From: JAIOQJ01 sp963718635
GTDB taxonomy: Bacteria; Planctomycetota; Planctomycetia; Gemmatales; Gemmataceae
Direction of reading: 5' to 3'
Assembly (NCBI GenBank): GCA_963718635.1
Contig: OY970367.1
Coordinates: forward strand, 1-64,000
DNA length: 64,000 nucleotides
Below the pieces are notes generated by a model. That model saw only the letters and a list, made by a program, of their open reading frames with translations, made no database searches and had not been told where the DNA came from. Below are positions 1 through 9,381 of this stretch, piece by piece. The position numbers were made by a program, and so were the translations under genes. Position 1 is the stretch's first letter, and every line of letters starts with the position of its first letter.

Positions 1-102
1 GACTATTACCCACAATTTTTTAGGGAGGGTCTTCACTTCTTTCAGCTGCGGCGCTACTATTCATTGACCACACGGAAGTTCAGTAGTGTTTGGAGTAACA
101 CC

Positions 103-1500
103 ATGGCTGCCACAGCTCCTATTTGCGCTGACGCTAAAGTTTGGGCTTCGCAAGTCGCCGGGTTCGCTGAGATGCCCGACGGACGCTTGAATACCCGGTA
201 TGCTCAGACTCTGGCGACCTTGGCGGCGCAGCCCCTCGATAGTTTTCCGCAAGCGTGCGGCTCTGCCGCTGAAGCCAAGGCAACTTATCGTTTCTTTAGC
301 AACGAACGACTGCCGATCGAACTCTTTTTGCAGCCGTTGGTCAAAGCCACGGCCAATGCCTGTCGCGGCCAAGCTGTTGTTTTGGTGGTTCAAGATTCTA
401 CCTCACTTAACTACACACACCTCAAGTTTACGACAGGGCTTGGCTTGCTCAATGATTCCCCGCTCGCTCGCGGTCTGCATTTGCATTCGACCCTGGCTCT
501 TCGCCTGGACGGCGTGCCTTTGGGCCTGTTCGACCAATACTATTGGAGTCGGTCTGTCGATCCAACTCCTCCCGATCCCAGTCGGCCCATTGAGGAAAAG
601 GAGAGCCATAAATGGCTGCGCGGCATCGAAGAGTCTGAAGCCGCGATAGCCCATTTGGCCGAGAACGAACAACCTCGCTTGATCCACATCATGGATCGTG
701 AAGGGGACATCCACGAAGTTCTACAACGCATCACAGATTCTCCGCATGGCGCCGTCATCCGCGCCGCTCAAAATCGTTCGGTTGACGGACCGATCGACAA
801 ATCGATGGAAGCCGTCAGTGCCGCTCCGGTTCGCGGCGGTTGCATCGTCGAGGTTCCTCCTAAACAGGGCCAATCCAAACGCAGAGCAAAGTGCGAGTTG
901 CGCTCGGTTACACTTACGATCACACCCAATCTCAAAAAACATCCGCACCGAAAGCCCGTCGTCTGGAGTTTGATCGAAGTCCGCGAGATCAAGGCGCCGC
1001 CTGGCGTCGAACCGTTGAACTGGCTGTTGTGGACGACCGAACCCGCTAGCACCTGTGCCGAGATCGTCGAGGTTCTGAGGATCTACAAAATCCGTTGGCA
1101 CATCGAGTGTTTTCATTTGACCCTCAAGAGCGGTTGCCAGGCGGAAAAACTCGAACTGGAAACCGCCGAGCGCCTGACTAAAGCACTGATGCTCTATTCG
1201 ATGATCGCCGTCCGCATCGTTGCTCTGCGTGATCTGGCTCGCCAAGAACCGAACGCGCCTTGCACCATCATCCTGAGCGACTACGCCTGGAAATCGCTTT
1301 TCGCCAAGTTTGAGAAGAAACCTCTCACCGCCGACACGCCCGTGCCGACTGTGCGGCAAGCCATTTTGTGGATCGGCCGGCTCGGCGGACATCTCAATCG
1401 CAAGTCCGACGGCATGCCCGGCGTGCGCACCCTTTGGCGTGGCTGGCGCGATCTAACCATTCTCGTCGCAGGCTACAGCCTCGGCCGCAGCCAATGCTGA
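103..1500 (+). CDS. IS4-family (Tn5-like) transposase
   Basis: DDE transposase, 465 residues from the ATG at 103. This start has GGAG seven bases upstream; an in-frame TTG at 64 has no better site. An N-terminal Tn5-like DNA-binding region carries the motif ATYRFF. Catalytic candidates are D98 (in VVQDSTS), D198 (in MDREGD) and E335. E335 lies in a perfect Y-x2-R-x3-E-x6-K signature (YKIRWHIECFHLTLK), which is diagnostic of the IS4 group. The frame is intact, so the element could be active. I could not find a convincing terminal inverted-repeat pair, so its ends are undefined, and the left end may lie at or before base 1. Family is certain; subgroup is inferred. Confidence 0.93.
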   Translation: MAATAPICADAKVWASQVAGFAEMPDGRLNTRYAQTLATLAAQPLDSFPQACGSAAEAKATYRFFSNERLPIELFLQPLVKATANACRGQAVVLVVQDSTSLNYTHLKFTTGLGLLNDSPLARGLHLHSTLALRLDGVPLGLFDQYYWSRSVDPTPPDPSRPIEEKESHKWLRGIEESEAAIAHLAENEQPRLIHIMDREGDIHEVLQRITDSPHGAVIRAAQNRSVDGPIDKSMEAVSAAPVRGGCIVEVPPKQGQSKRRAKCELRSVTLTITPNLKKHPHRKPVVWSLIEVREIKAPPGVEPLNWLLWTTEPASTCAEIVEVLRIYKIRWHIECFHLTLKSGCQAEKLELETAERLTKALMLYSMIAVRIVALRDLARQEPNAPCTIILSDYAWKSLFAKFEKKPLTADTPVPTVRQAILWIGRLGGHLNRKSDGMPGVRTLWRGWRDLTILVAGYSLGRSQC

Positions 1501-1728
1501 TTTTTCAACTGCACCCCCTTGTTCGTTATTTCAATTCTTCAATGCGTCTCGCCGAGACGCCTGCCGGCATTTGTACATCCATCTCTCAATTCGAAACTCA
1601 AATCACATTCTGAAACGGTTCACTTGAGATTCTTGGAACCAACAAAGCACTTCTCTACAAAGTCAATGTGCTCTCGCAAGAAATTGCAGTCACCCCACCG
1701 CTCACCCCTACACTTGTGGGCAATAGTC

Positions 1729-1832
1729 AGGCTTTGCGGGGGGAGGACAGGGTGGGGGGAATCGGCTGGGAGTGCCGTGACCTTTATTGAGGGCAAAGCA
1801 CTCTGCCCCACCTGCGCTCCCCCGCAAAGCCG
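1729..1832. repeat. Palindromic intergenic repeat (CTCCCCCGCAAAGCC type)
   Basis: The gene-free stretch 1501-1949 holds an inverted repeat. The left arm at 1730-1745 reads GGCTTTGCGGGGGGAG and the right arm at 1817-1831 is its complement less one C, with about 70 bases between. A 102-codon frame on the minus strand here matches nothing I recognise. I see no gene in this stretch. Confidence 0.5.
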
Positions 1833-1949
1833 GGGGAGGGTGATATCGTGCTGCCGCCGGATTTCACTCTGCGCCAGAAACGATAAGCGCACCGAAAATG
1901 CGTTTGAGTCGGACACACGTAGAGTCAAGAATTACAGCAGAACTCACCC

Positions 1950-2270
1950 TCAATCCTCCTCTGGTGGGTCAGTATCCGGCATTCGAAAACCCGTAAGCTG
2001 TCGGGTCTGGTTGATCTCTTTGAAAATGTCAAAGTCATCTTTAGACGTCAACGGAGCTGTGGCCATGATAGCGTACATTTCATTCAGAGATTTGGCTGCC
2101 TTGATCCTTTGCGCATAGTCTTCCTCGGGGAGAGTTGGTCCTCGAACCTGAGGCTTAGGGAGATTTATCCGTGTAACGATTACATCGACACTCTCGCCCT
2201 CGGGTAAGGCGAGCGGTTTAGTAGGCCGAAGAACGCCGTCTGCATAAACGGCTTGAATGATCGTGGTCAT
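1950..2270 (-). CDS. DUF104 (AF2212-type) antitoxin-like protein
   Basis: Small protein of 106 residues. Its first 35 residues follow the AF2212/DUF104 pattern (TIIQAVYADGVLRPTKPL then LPEGESVDVIV), a fold found in antitoxins usually paired with a PIN-domain VapC-like toxin. The rest is acidic and unfamiliar and could be the toxin-binding tail. The start is well supported: GGAGG lies seven bases before the ATG. No toxin gene follows: downstream on this strand is a palindromic repeat and then the IS4 transposase, so it appears to be an orphan. Function is inferred from the N-terminal family only. Confidence 0.7.
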   Translation of the reverse strand: MTTIIQAVYADGVLRPTKPLALPEGESVDVIVTRINLPKPQVRGPTLPEEDYAQRIKAAKSLNEMYAIMATAPLTSKDDFDIFKEINQTRQLTGFRMPDTDPPEED

Positions 2271-2484
2271 TGTTAACCTCCGCGAGATAAGCTTGGTTTA
2301 TCATAGCCCACATTTCACCTAAGGATAGGCCCTGTCAGAGTAGGCAGGAGAGTGATATACCTCGATGTTCAATAGCGTTTGTCTGTTTAAATAGCATGAA
2401 CGAAGAGAACGCTTGAATCGAGTCTGCCTGCCTGCGCCGGTTCGGACGGCAGGGGATGCCTGTTCCTACATGAAACGGAGCGAT

Positions 2485-4516
2485 ATGAAAACGCTTTTCA
2501 GCACTTGGCTAATCCTATCGATGCTAACGTTGCCAATTGGCGCAGCAGAAATTTATGTTGCCCCCGATGGTGACGATGCGGCAAGCGGGACTAAAGAAAA
2601 GCCTTTGAAGTCGCTGGAGGCCGCCCGCGCAGCAGCGCGAATCTCTCATTCTTCAGGCGAATTTGTGATTTGGCTGCGCGGCGGCGTGCATCAACGCAGC
2701 AGCACTCTAGTCTTGACCGCAGGCGATTCCGGAACCGAGAAAGCCCCGATCGTCTATCGCGCCTATCGCGATGAAAAGCCGATCATTTCGGTCGCCAGGC
2801 AGATTGCACCTGGCGAATGGCGCAAGGTTACTGATGAGGCCATCATCAAGCGCCTGCCTGCCGAAGCCCGCGAACATGTGCGGGTACTTGACGCCAAGCA
2901 CCTCGGCTTGAAAAACCTCGGCCCCTGGCCCGAACTAGTCACGGACAACGGCGGCATCATCGAACTCTTCAGCAACGGGGAGCGGATGCCGCTGGTGCGC
3001 TGGCCGAACCAAGAGCCGACTACAATGAAGCGCGTCGTCGACCCCGGCGAGACTGCTGGTCAGCAGCGGCGCGGTGGCGTCTTTGAGTATCGCGATGATC
3101 GTTCCGCCCGATGGCCTATTGACGCCGGCGTTTGGCTGCGCGGCTATTGGCGCGTTCCTTGGCAGATTGAAACGTTGCGCGTCAAGGCGGCACGATTCCG
3201 ACAAGCGCACGTTTACATTTGCCCAGCCAGTGCAGGGCGGAATCGGTTCTAAGTTTGCTCGGCCTAACGGTTCCGGCAAAGAGCCCTATTGGGTAGTAAA
3301 TCTCCTCGAGGAACTCGACCAACCTGGGGAGTGGGTTCTCGATTTTCCCACCGGCAAGATATACTTCTGGCCGCACCAAGATTCGGCAAACGTCACGATC
3401 GCTGATCTCGCGACGCCTGCAATTCAATTTCAGGACGCCTCATTCATTACCTTGCAAGGCCTGACGATTGAAGGCGGACTTGGCAATGGCATTGAAGCGA
3501 ACGGCGGCCGCGACGTACTCATCGCCGGTTGCACGCTGCAGCGCTTCGGCAAGTCAGGAGTTCGAATTGTAGGTGGAGAACATCATCGTGTTGTGGGCTG
3601 CGATCTCCATCATCTCGGCGATAGCGGAATCGTCATGAATGGCGGCGATCGGGCGAAGTTGATTTGGTGCAAACACGAAGCATGCAACAATCACATCCAC
3701 CATTACGGCGAAGTGAAAACCGTTTACTCGGCGGGCATCAACGCCGGCGGCCAGACGACGTTGGCCGTTGGAATGCGCATCGCCAACAATCTCATCCACG
3801 ATGCGCCTCATGCCGGCATTCTCTATGGCGGCAACGACAACATACTCGAATTGAACGACATTCACCACGTCTGCCAGATCTCCGATGACATGGGCGGCTT
3901 ATACAGCTATCACGATTGGACCAGCTACGGCAACGTTGTTCGTTTCAATTTCATCCACGACAGCCCCAAGGCTCACGGCGTCTATCTCGATGATGGCGAC
4001 AGCGGCGATACCGTAAATGGCAATATTTTCTATCGCATTGATACAGGTGTTTTTATCGGCGGCGGACACGACAATATCGCGAAGGGAAACCTGGCGATCG
4101 ACTGCAAGGCCGGCATTCATATCGACGCTCGCGGCGTTTCACGTGGCTACAACTTGAAAAACAAGAATATGGTGGAACGCGTCACTTCCATCCATCCCGA
4201 ATTGCCGCCTTGGAGTGATCGGTTTCCAACATTGAAGACGTTGCTCGAAAATCATCCCGAACTGCCGACCGGTGATTGTTTCGAGGACAATGTGTTTGTC
4301 CGTTGCGCGAAAGGAATCGACCGTAGAGGGAAGCCGGATGAACTCAGGTTCGTAAAAGTCGGCACGAATTTGGAAAAGAACCAAGACCCTGGTTTTCGTG
4401 ATCCGAGCAAGCTCGATTTCCGTTTACCCGCCGATTCCGAACTGTTCAAGTTGCCGGGGTTCAAACCCATTCCCCAAGAGAAAATTGGCCTTATTCAAGA
4501 TGAGTATCGCCGATAA
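2485..4516 (+). CDS. Secreted right-handed parallel beta-helix protein (apparent frameshift near 3190)
   Basis: Predicted exported protein of about 677 residues. The ATG at 2485 has GGAG four bases upstream and begins a signal peptide (MKTLFSTWLILSMLTLPIGA). The mature start EIYVAPDGDDAASGT is typical of pectate-lyase-like beta-helix proteins. From about 3420 the protein has recurring Asn/Gly/His-rich coils (for example NNLIHDAPHAGILYGG and GNIFYRIDTGVFIGGG), the repeat pattern of polysaccharide lyases and epimerases. The frame breaks near 3187-3193; removing one base there joins VKAA to DSDKRTFTF smoothly. The total length is 3n+1, which agrees with one extra base. Substrate unknown; a secreted polysaccharide-active role is inferred. 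Confidence 0.8.
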
Positions 4517-4568
4517 TAAATGGGCGTGTTAAAAACCTTTGATTAGAAAATTGTAACGCATCTATCTT

Positions 4569-6213
4569 TCATGCCAGCGCCCGGCCGTTGCGCTTGTTGC
4601 GGGCAATCTTTGCTCGATTCATCTCGGCAATTTGCTTCCACCAGCGCTTCCAACCCGTCGAGCCGCGCAAGCCCCAGCAAAGGTAGGCGCGAAGAAATCG
4701 CAGTTGATCCGTGCGCGTAAAATCGGGATCGAGCAGGAAGCTCACACTCAAACGGCTTAGATCCCGCGCCTGTTGAGCCTGCGACCGACGGTTGATTCGC
4801 ACGCCTACGAGATCAATGAATTGACACTCATGTGCGGCATTGAACAGCAGGTTGGGTGCTTTCAGATCGCGATGACTTAGTCCTAACTGGTGAAATCGTT
4901 CGATCAAACGACCCATCCCAGCAATAGCTTCCCTTTTTGCAAAGGTAGGAAGCGACTTCAGCAAAGGTTGAGGCTCCATTGCCTCTTCCACTTTTTCGCA
5001 GAGGAGGTAACCTTCACGCGGTCCGGTGAGGCTGCGACGATGCAAGACCAGCCAAGGCCTTGGTGTTGGCAATTGTCGATCGACCATGGCGTAACCCATC
5101 TGCCAGGAGCGTAAAGCTGACGACTGGCGAGCTACGTTGGCAAGAACTGCCAAAGGCTTCTTCAAGCGGAAGCGTTTGTAGATCATCGCTCGAGGGCCAT
5201 CGGTTGTGTGTATCACAAATTCCGCGACCGTGCTCGTTGCGGAATCCTTTAGTAGTCGGCCGCCATCGCGGAAAGGATAATCGGGATCGGCAAGCAGTTT
5301 TCGTAAAGTCGCTTCATCCATCTCCCGGACCACATGACCCTTAGCAACTCGTGAACGAACTTTGCGGAAATAGCGGTTTGCTTCCAAACAACGACTGAAT
5401 CGCTCATTCCAAAAGAGACAATTGGAAATCAAAGTCTGCGCTTCCAGATCGCGAGCCAGGCCGCGTACGTCAGCACTTGACCAGCCGCGTGCCTGCACAT
5501 AGTGCGACCAGAACCGAAAGCGATCGCTTCTCTCCGATCGCAGGATGAACCAGCGATTCAAAATGATGAGATTCGCTCGGCTTTCGGCCACCGTCAACGG
5601 TTTGCCAATGCGAACGTTGTGAATATCGAGCAGATAGAAGCGGGGTTCGTCCTTATCACTTTGGACGACAATGATATTGCCGGGGTGCAAATCGGGATGA
5701 GCGACGCCGGCGTTGTGCAGCCGTGCGAGGTAGTGAGCGAGCTGCAAGGCCGCGTTTCGCCGCGGTTTACCCTGTCGGCGTTCGAAGAGAAAGGACTGGA
5801 GGGAGATTGCGCCTTCGATTTCGCGAGTGATCAGGTGGCTTGGGCCCGACTGGCGCCACCACGTTTTTGCCCAGGCAAGCGGTTCAAACGTGTCAATGCC
5901 GTGCGCAATCAATGCTTGAGCGCGCGTGAATTCCAACTCGGCTTTCGGCGCGAATCCATTGCCGCAGGTAAGCGGCCAGACCATGAATCCGGCAATGCTT
6001 CCAGTAGACGCCGTGGCCATTGATCTCAAGGCGATAAACCGACCGATGTGGACCATGTTTGACGACAGACGCCTTTGTTCCTTCGAGATGCTTCTGAAGT
6101 TGCAGATCCCCACCCTGCAAGACTTCATGGCCCGTCTCGGAATAGCGCCAGCGCAGAGAGCCTATCTTCAACGCAGGCTTGACGGCAACCGTTTGAAGGT
6201 GCAACCCATTCAT
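4569..6213 (-). CDS. Tandem lipopolysaccharide-kinase-like protein (apparent frameshift near 5950)
   Basis: Protein of about 548 residues with two kinase-like units of the InaA/KdkA (LPS core kinase) type. The first has HPDLHPGN near residue 170 followed by LLDIHN; the second has HRDLKAPN near residue 443 followed by FIDL. The start is set by an ATGA overlap with the upstream glycosyltransferase, indicating translational coupling. That start frame runs only to about 5950, where one extra base shifts it; the downstream frame then continues in register (total length 3n+1). Inferred role: phosphorylation of a cell-envelope glycan or lipid next to a sugar transferase. Both units keep the HxD loop, so both could be active. 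Substrate unknown. Confidence 0.78.
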
Positions 6214-7250
6214 GCGGAGATTCGCCCCTTATTCGAGTTGCCTAGCAAACAGTTCCAGTGATCGGCGCCCGCTTCGACGCTGTATAATTCCTCAACCAAA
6301 CGTCGGCCTGCCTGTCCCATCCGCTGGCGTAATTCGGGTTCATGCGCCAGCGTGCGGATGGCTTGCAGCCATTCTTGCTCAGTGCGAGCCAGGAAGCCGT
6401 TTTCACCATGCCGAATCATTTTATTTTGCACGCCGACCGGGTTGGCGACCACCGGCAGACCGGCTGCCATATACTGCAATATCTTCAGGCCGCACTTGCC
6501 CCGACTCCAGAGGTCATCGGGCAGCCAGCTAACGCCTATGTCGGCGGACGCCATTTCGGCTGCCTCGCCCGCTTCGGACCATAAACGCGAAATGCTTTGT
6601 AAATGTCGCAGCGTCAGAAAGCGATCGCAAACGAGCTTGAGGCTGACGTTCGGGTTCTCTTCGCCGATGCGCTCCAGCATCGGGGTGATGGCTTCCAAGC
6701 CGCGGAGCGTCGAGGACGAGCCAATCCAAACGAGATGGGCTTCGCCCGCCGGGCGCTCATGCTTGGCGAGCCCGTACCGATGAACGTCAACGCAGGTAGG
6801 GATAACGCGAATCGCGCAGTTCTTCGCCCAGCACGCTGCATGATCCGCAAGAAAGGCGTTGCCGGCGAGTATGGCATCACAGCGCTCGATGATCGTTCGA
6901 AATCGATGCAGACGGCGTCGACTCTGCAAGCCTTTGACGGCATAAGAGTCGCGCAGCCAGACGGCGTCATCGAAATCAAAAAACAAGCGTCGAACACGAT
7001 TGCGCAATAAATTCGTTTCCGTGCCGGAGAGCAACTTGCGCTGCAGGACGACAGCGTCCGCATGGCCTAGTTGGCGGCCGATGGTCCAGCGCTGCCAGAG
7101 CCCGCGCGGTAGGGGCAATAGCTCAAGGGAATTGCCACGCTCGGCCAAAGGCGCTTGAAAGGCGCGCAACCGATAACGGCAGCAGACATGATCGATGGCT
7201 TCAACAAGCCCGGTTACACGCACGCACTCGACTCCATTCGAGAACATCAT
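6210..7250 (-). CDS. Glycosyltransferase family 4/1-like protein
   Basis: Protein of 346 residues with the GT-B layout. The C-terminal half contains VWIGSSSTLRGLEAI, then GLKILQYMAAGLPVVANPVG and a nearby HGENG, which form the nucleotide-sugar binding region of GT4 enzymes. The N-terminal half has the acceptor-side signature FFDFDDAVW seen in a GT4 subgroup. Its stop overlaps the start of the kinase-like gene (ATGA), so the two form an operon probably acting on one surface glycan. The start at 7250 lacks a clear ribosome site. Donor and acceptor sugars cannot be read from sequence. Confidence 0.88.
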   Translation of the reverse strand: MMFSNGVECVRVTGLVEAIDHVCCRYRLRAFQAPLAERGNSLELLPLPRGLWQRWTIGRQLGHADAVVLQRKLLSGTETNLLRNRVRRLFFDFDDAVWLRDSYAVKGLQSRRRLHRFRTIIERCDAILAGNAFLADHAACWAKNCAIRVIPTCVDVHRYGLAKHERPAGEAHLVWIGSSSTLRGLEAITPMLERIGEENPNVSLKLVCDRFLTLRHLQSISRLWSEAGEAAEMASADIGVSWLPDDLWSRGKCGLKILQYMAAGLPVVANPVGVQNKMIRHGENGFLARTEQEWLQAIRTLAHEPELRQRMGQAGRRLVEELYSVEAGADHWNCLLGNSNKGRISA

Positions 7251-7267
7251 CCAGGGATCAAAACCGT

Positions 7268-7386
7268 TAGCCGCGGATTAAACACAGGTCGAACACGGAT
7301 TGAATCCATCCATCTAGCAGTCCAAAGCAACTACTTCCAATTTCTGTTCTTATCTGTGTTTATTCCGTGTTCCATCCGTGGCTGAA
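7268..7386. repeat. Imperfect inverted repeat between GT4 gene and smpB
   Basis: The short gap contains AGCCGCGGATTAAACACAG, and about 80 bases later the complement of a close relative (ending CATCCGTGGCT). Both arms share AACACGGA and AACACAG blocks. It may act as a hairpin upstream of the GT4 operon or be a dispersed repeat. Seen directly; role unknown. Confidence 0.4.
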
Positions 7387-7399
7387 TGTATTTCGAGAA

Positions 7400-7887
7400 C
7401 TATCGCCGTTTGCGCGACATGGCTCGATCGATTTCTCGTTGGGCATCGTGCTTCTTCAGCGATTCGCGCTTATCGTGGACCTGCTTGCCGCGGGCGATCG
7501 CGATTTCCACTTTCGCGCGGCCGTTCTTGAAATAGAGGCTCAACGGCACGAGCGTGAAACCCTTTTGCTCGGCTTTCTCGGCAAATTTCGTCATCTCGCG
7601 ACGGTGCAGCAGCAGCTTGCGCTCGCGCTTCGGCTTGTGATTTAAGCGGTTGCCCATCGCGTATTCGCGAATTTCGCACCCGACCAGCCAGAGTTCGCCG
7701 TGGTCGATCTTGGCGTACGCGTCTTCCAGTAAGCAATGATTTTGCGCAGACTCTTCACTTCGGTGCCAACCAGCACGATGCCGCATTCAATACGATCCAT
7801 CACTTCATATTCGTGAAACGCCCGCTTATTGCGCGTGATAACGCGAATCGAATCTTCCGAATCGCCCTTTTTCTTCGTCCCGGCCAT
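7400..7887 (-). CDS. smpB: SsrA-binding protein SmpB (apparent frameshift near 7730)
   Basis: SmpB delivers tmRNA to stalled ribosomes. The N-terminal part (from the ATG at 7887, GGGAG upstream) has NKRAFHEYEV and GIVLVGTEVKSLR, the start of the OB-like core. The other frame supplies the rest: LEDAYAKIDHGELWL, the NHKPKRERKLLLHRREM motif, and a basic tail ending SRKRR. The break lies just after KSLR near 7725-7740, and total length is 3n+2, fitting one missing base. smpB is rarely dispensable and both halves are well conserved, so a sequencing error is more likely than loss. The planctomycete-style tail is intact. Confidence 0.9.
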
Positions 7888-7972
7888 CGCCGATCGCTCC
7901 CAACCTGGAATCAAATGCTTCGTCGGCGTATTCTACCAGTCTCACGGGTTTTGCCAAAGGTGTATTTGGATT

Positions 7973-8062
7973 AGGCGAGCCGGAAGCGTGAGCGCCCGGA
8001 GTGACAGCGTTACCTGAAGTTTAAGCTGAATTCTCCAGTCGCTGACGCTCCCGGCTCGCCAA
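7973..8062. repeat. Palindromic repeat, GCGAGCCGGGAGCGT family
   Basis: About 28-base inverted arms (7973-8000 and 8035-8062; the right arm includes GACGCTCCCGGCTCGCC) flank about 34 bases. The same family recurs at 27570-27658, as single arms at 24777-24804 and 29944-29972, and inside tex at 18088-18156. This copy sits between the divergent smpB and LigD-like genes. Confidence 0.75.
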
Positions 8063-8078
8063 GATCATAACGTAATCT

Positions 8079-8434
8079 ATGCCTCGCTACGTCATCCTGG
8101 AACACGATCACCCAACCTTGCATTGGGATCTGATGCTCGAAACCGGCGCCACGCTCCGGACTTGGCGTTTGTCAACGCTGCCGGCTTCCGAACATTCAGT
8201 CGATGCGACTGCACTCCCCGATCATCGCTCCTTTTATCTCGATTATGAAGGGCCGCTTTCCGGTAATCGGGTGCCGTTGTTCGGTGGGATGCCGGAACGT
8301 ATAGCTGCGAACAAGATGCGCCTGATGAAATTCTGGTTCATCTTGAAGGAAAGCGATTGCGAGGCCTAGCCTCGTTGCATAATGTCGCGGGCAGCCTATG
8401 GCAGTTCATTTTTACTGCGGGCGATTCGCGATGA
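8079..8434 (+). CDS. Stand-alone LigD 3'-phosphoesterase-like protein (apparent frameshift near 8270)
   Basis: Small protein of about 118 residues resembling the phosphoesterase domain of the NHEJ ligase LigD: MPRYVILEHDHPTLHWDLML at the N-terminus, then YLDYEGPLSGNR. Directly after SGNR the frame is lost at a run of three G. Adding one G restores GAVVRWDAGTY, the expected continuation, and moves the stop to 8432-8434, two bases from the end of the convergent gene. Total length 3n+2 agrees with one missing base. Many bacteria carry such small PE-like proteins without the ligase. A 3'-end-processing role is inferred from the family, and I see no ku or ligase gene nearby. Confidence 0.82.
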
Positions 8435-8435
8435 T

Positions 8436-9149
8436 TCAATGTTTCTCGGACTTGCTTGGCTGGACGCTGGCGTGTCCGTCGGTCGAGCGGCCGACAATCA
8501 CGATCTTACCCGGCTGCAACTCAAATCTTTGAATTTGGATCGTAGGCCGAATTTGATCCGCTTGCAGTTTCAGGATTGCGACCAAGTTCTCTTTGCGGTG
8601 GAACCATTTCACTTCGATATTGGAGCGTCTGGCGGTTTCGGTAATGAAATCGAGAATGATTTGGCGCGACACCGGAAGCCCGCCGGCACGAAGATTGACC
8701 AGCTCGATGCCGATCAGATTCACTTCATTCGCAACCAGCCACATTTTAACTTCGATGGAGAGCACGGTGCTCCAGAAGCCTTTCCCGTAACGGCAGCCAA
8801 TGCGAAGCTTACCTTCCTCAACTTGAACGCGCAAATCGTGAAAGCCGTCTGGCAGATTGTTATCGCCGCCGTAGGAATTTTGAAAATCCTGCTGTAGAAA
8901 GGCGTTGATTTGCTCAGTGGTCAGCACTTCCCACCAGTCGGGATAGCGATTGTAAATGCTATTCATGAGGTTGGAATAGAAACGACTGACGAATTCGCTT
9001 GAAAGGGCGGAACGTTCATCGCTTTCGGCGATCGTGGAGGCTCGATAGAAAGTGGGCTCGTGCTTCAGAAGGACCAGAAGCGTGCCGAATGCGGCTCCCA
9101 AGAAGAGAAGCACCATACCCAGACTGAGCAAAAATCGCTTACGGCGCAT
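8436..9149 (-). CDS. Membrane-anchored protein of unknown function
   Basis: Protein of 237 residues with one N-terminal membrane segment (FLLSLGMVLLFLGAAFGTLLVLL) after a basic start (MRRKR), so the bulk probably lies outside the membrane or in the periplasm-like space. I recognise no domain. The rest is mixed alpha/beta with repeated beta-like stretches (KLRIGCRYGKGFW, NLIGIELVNLRAGGLPV). GAGG seven bases before the ATG supports the start. Convergent with the LigD-like gene. A conserved planctomycete hypothetical would fit but cannot be shown here. Confidence 0.75.
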   Translation of the reverse strand: MRRKRFLLSLGMVLLFLGAAFGTLLVLLKHEPTFYRASTIAESDERSALSSEFVSRFYSNLMNSIYNRYPDWWEVLTTEQINAFLQQDFQNSYGGDNNLPDGFHDLRVQVEEGKLRIGCRYGKGFWSTVLSIEVKMWLVANEVNLIGIELVNLRAGGLPVSRQIILDFITETARRSNIEVKWFHRKENLVAILKLQADQIRPTIQIQRFELQPGKIVIVGRSTDGHASVQPSKSEKH

Positions 9150-9269
9150 CGGACGCCTCTTCGTTTGATGATTCCGAAGTATGGCGTATAACGAAGCCGG
9201 TTGGATCAGTCAATCGGGGAATGTGGCGCAGTGCGCTAACTGATGATGGCAAATCGTGAAGCAGCAGAA

Positions 9270-9337
9270 CTCTTCGCTTGCGCTTCAGGCTTGTGGGTTG
9301 TCGATTGAAGCCACAAGCCTGAAGCGCAAGCGAAGAG
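9270..9337. repeat. Perfect 27-base palindrome arms (AGCCTGAAGCGCAAGCGAAG family)
   Basis: The left arm at 9270-9296 and right arm at 9311-9337 are exact complements with a 14-base loop. A half copy follows at 9349-9373, and degenerate relatives lie at 15903-15995. It could terminate transcription of the Gly-rich gene, but it belongs to a dispersed family. Confidence 0.8.
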
Positions 9338-9381
9338 AGAGAAAATTCTTCGCCAGCGCTTCAGGCGTGCGAGTTTTTGGC

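Noticed and set aside
1..1520. Terminal inverted repeats of the IS4 element
   Set aside because: I compared the first bases of the window with the sequence after the transposase stop and found no convincing match, so no ends are claimed.
1620..1928. 102-residue frame in the gap after the transposase
   Set aside because: It runs through an inverted repeat, has no ribosome site or recognisable family, and looks like repeat-derived sequence.
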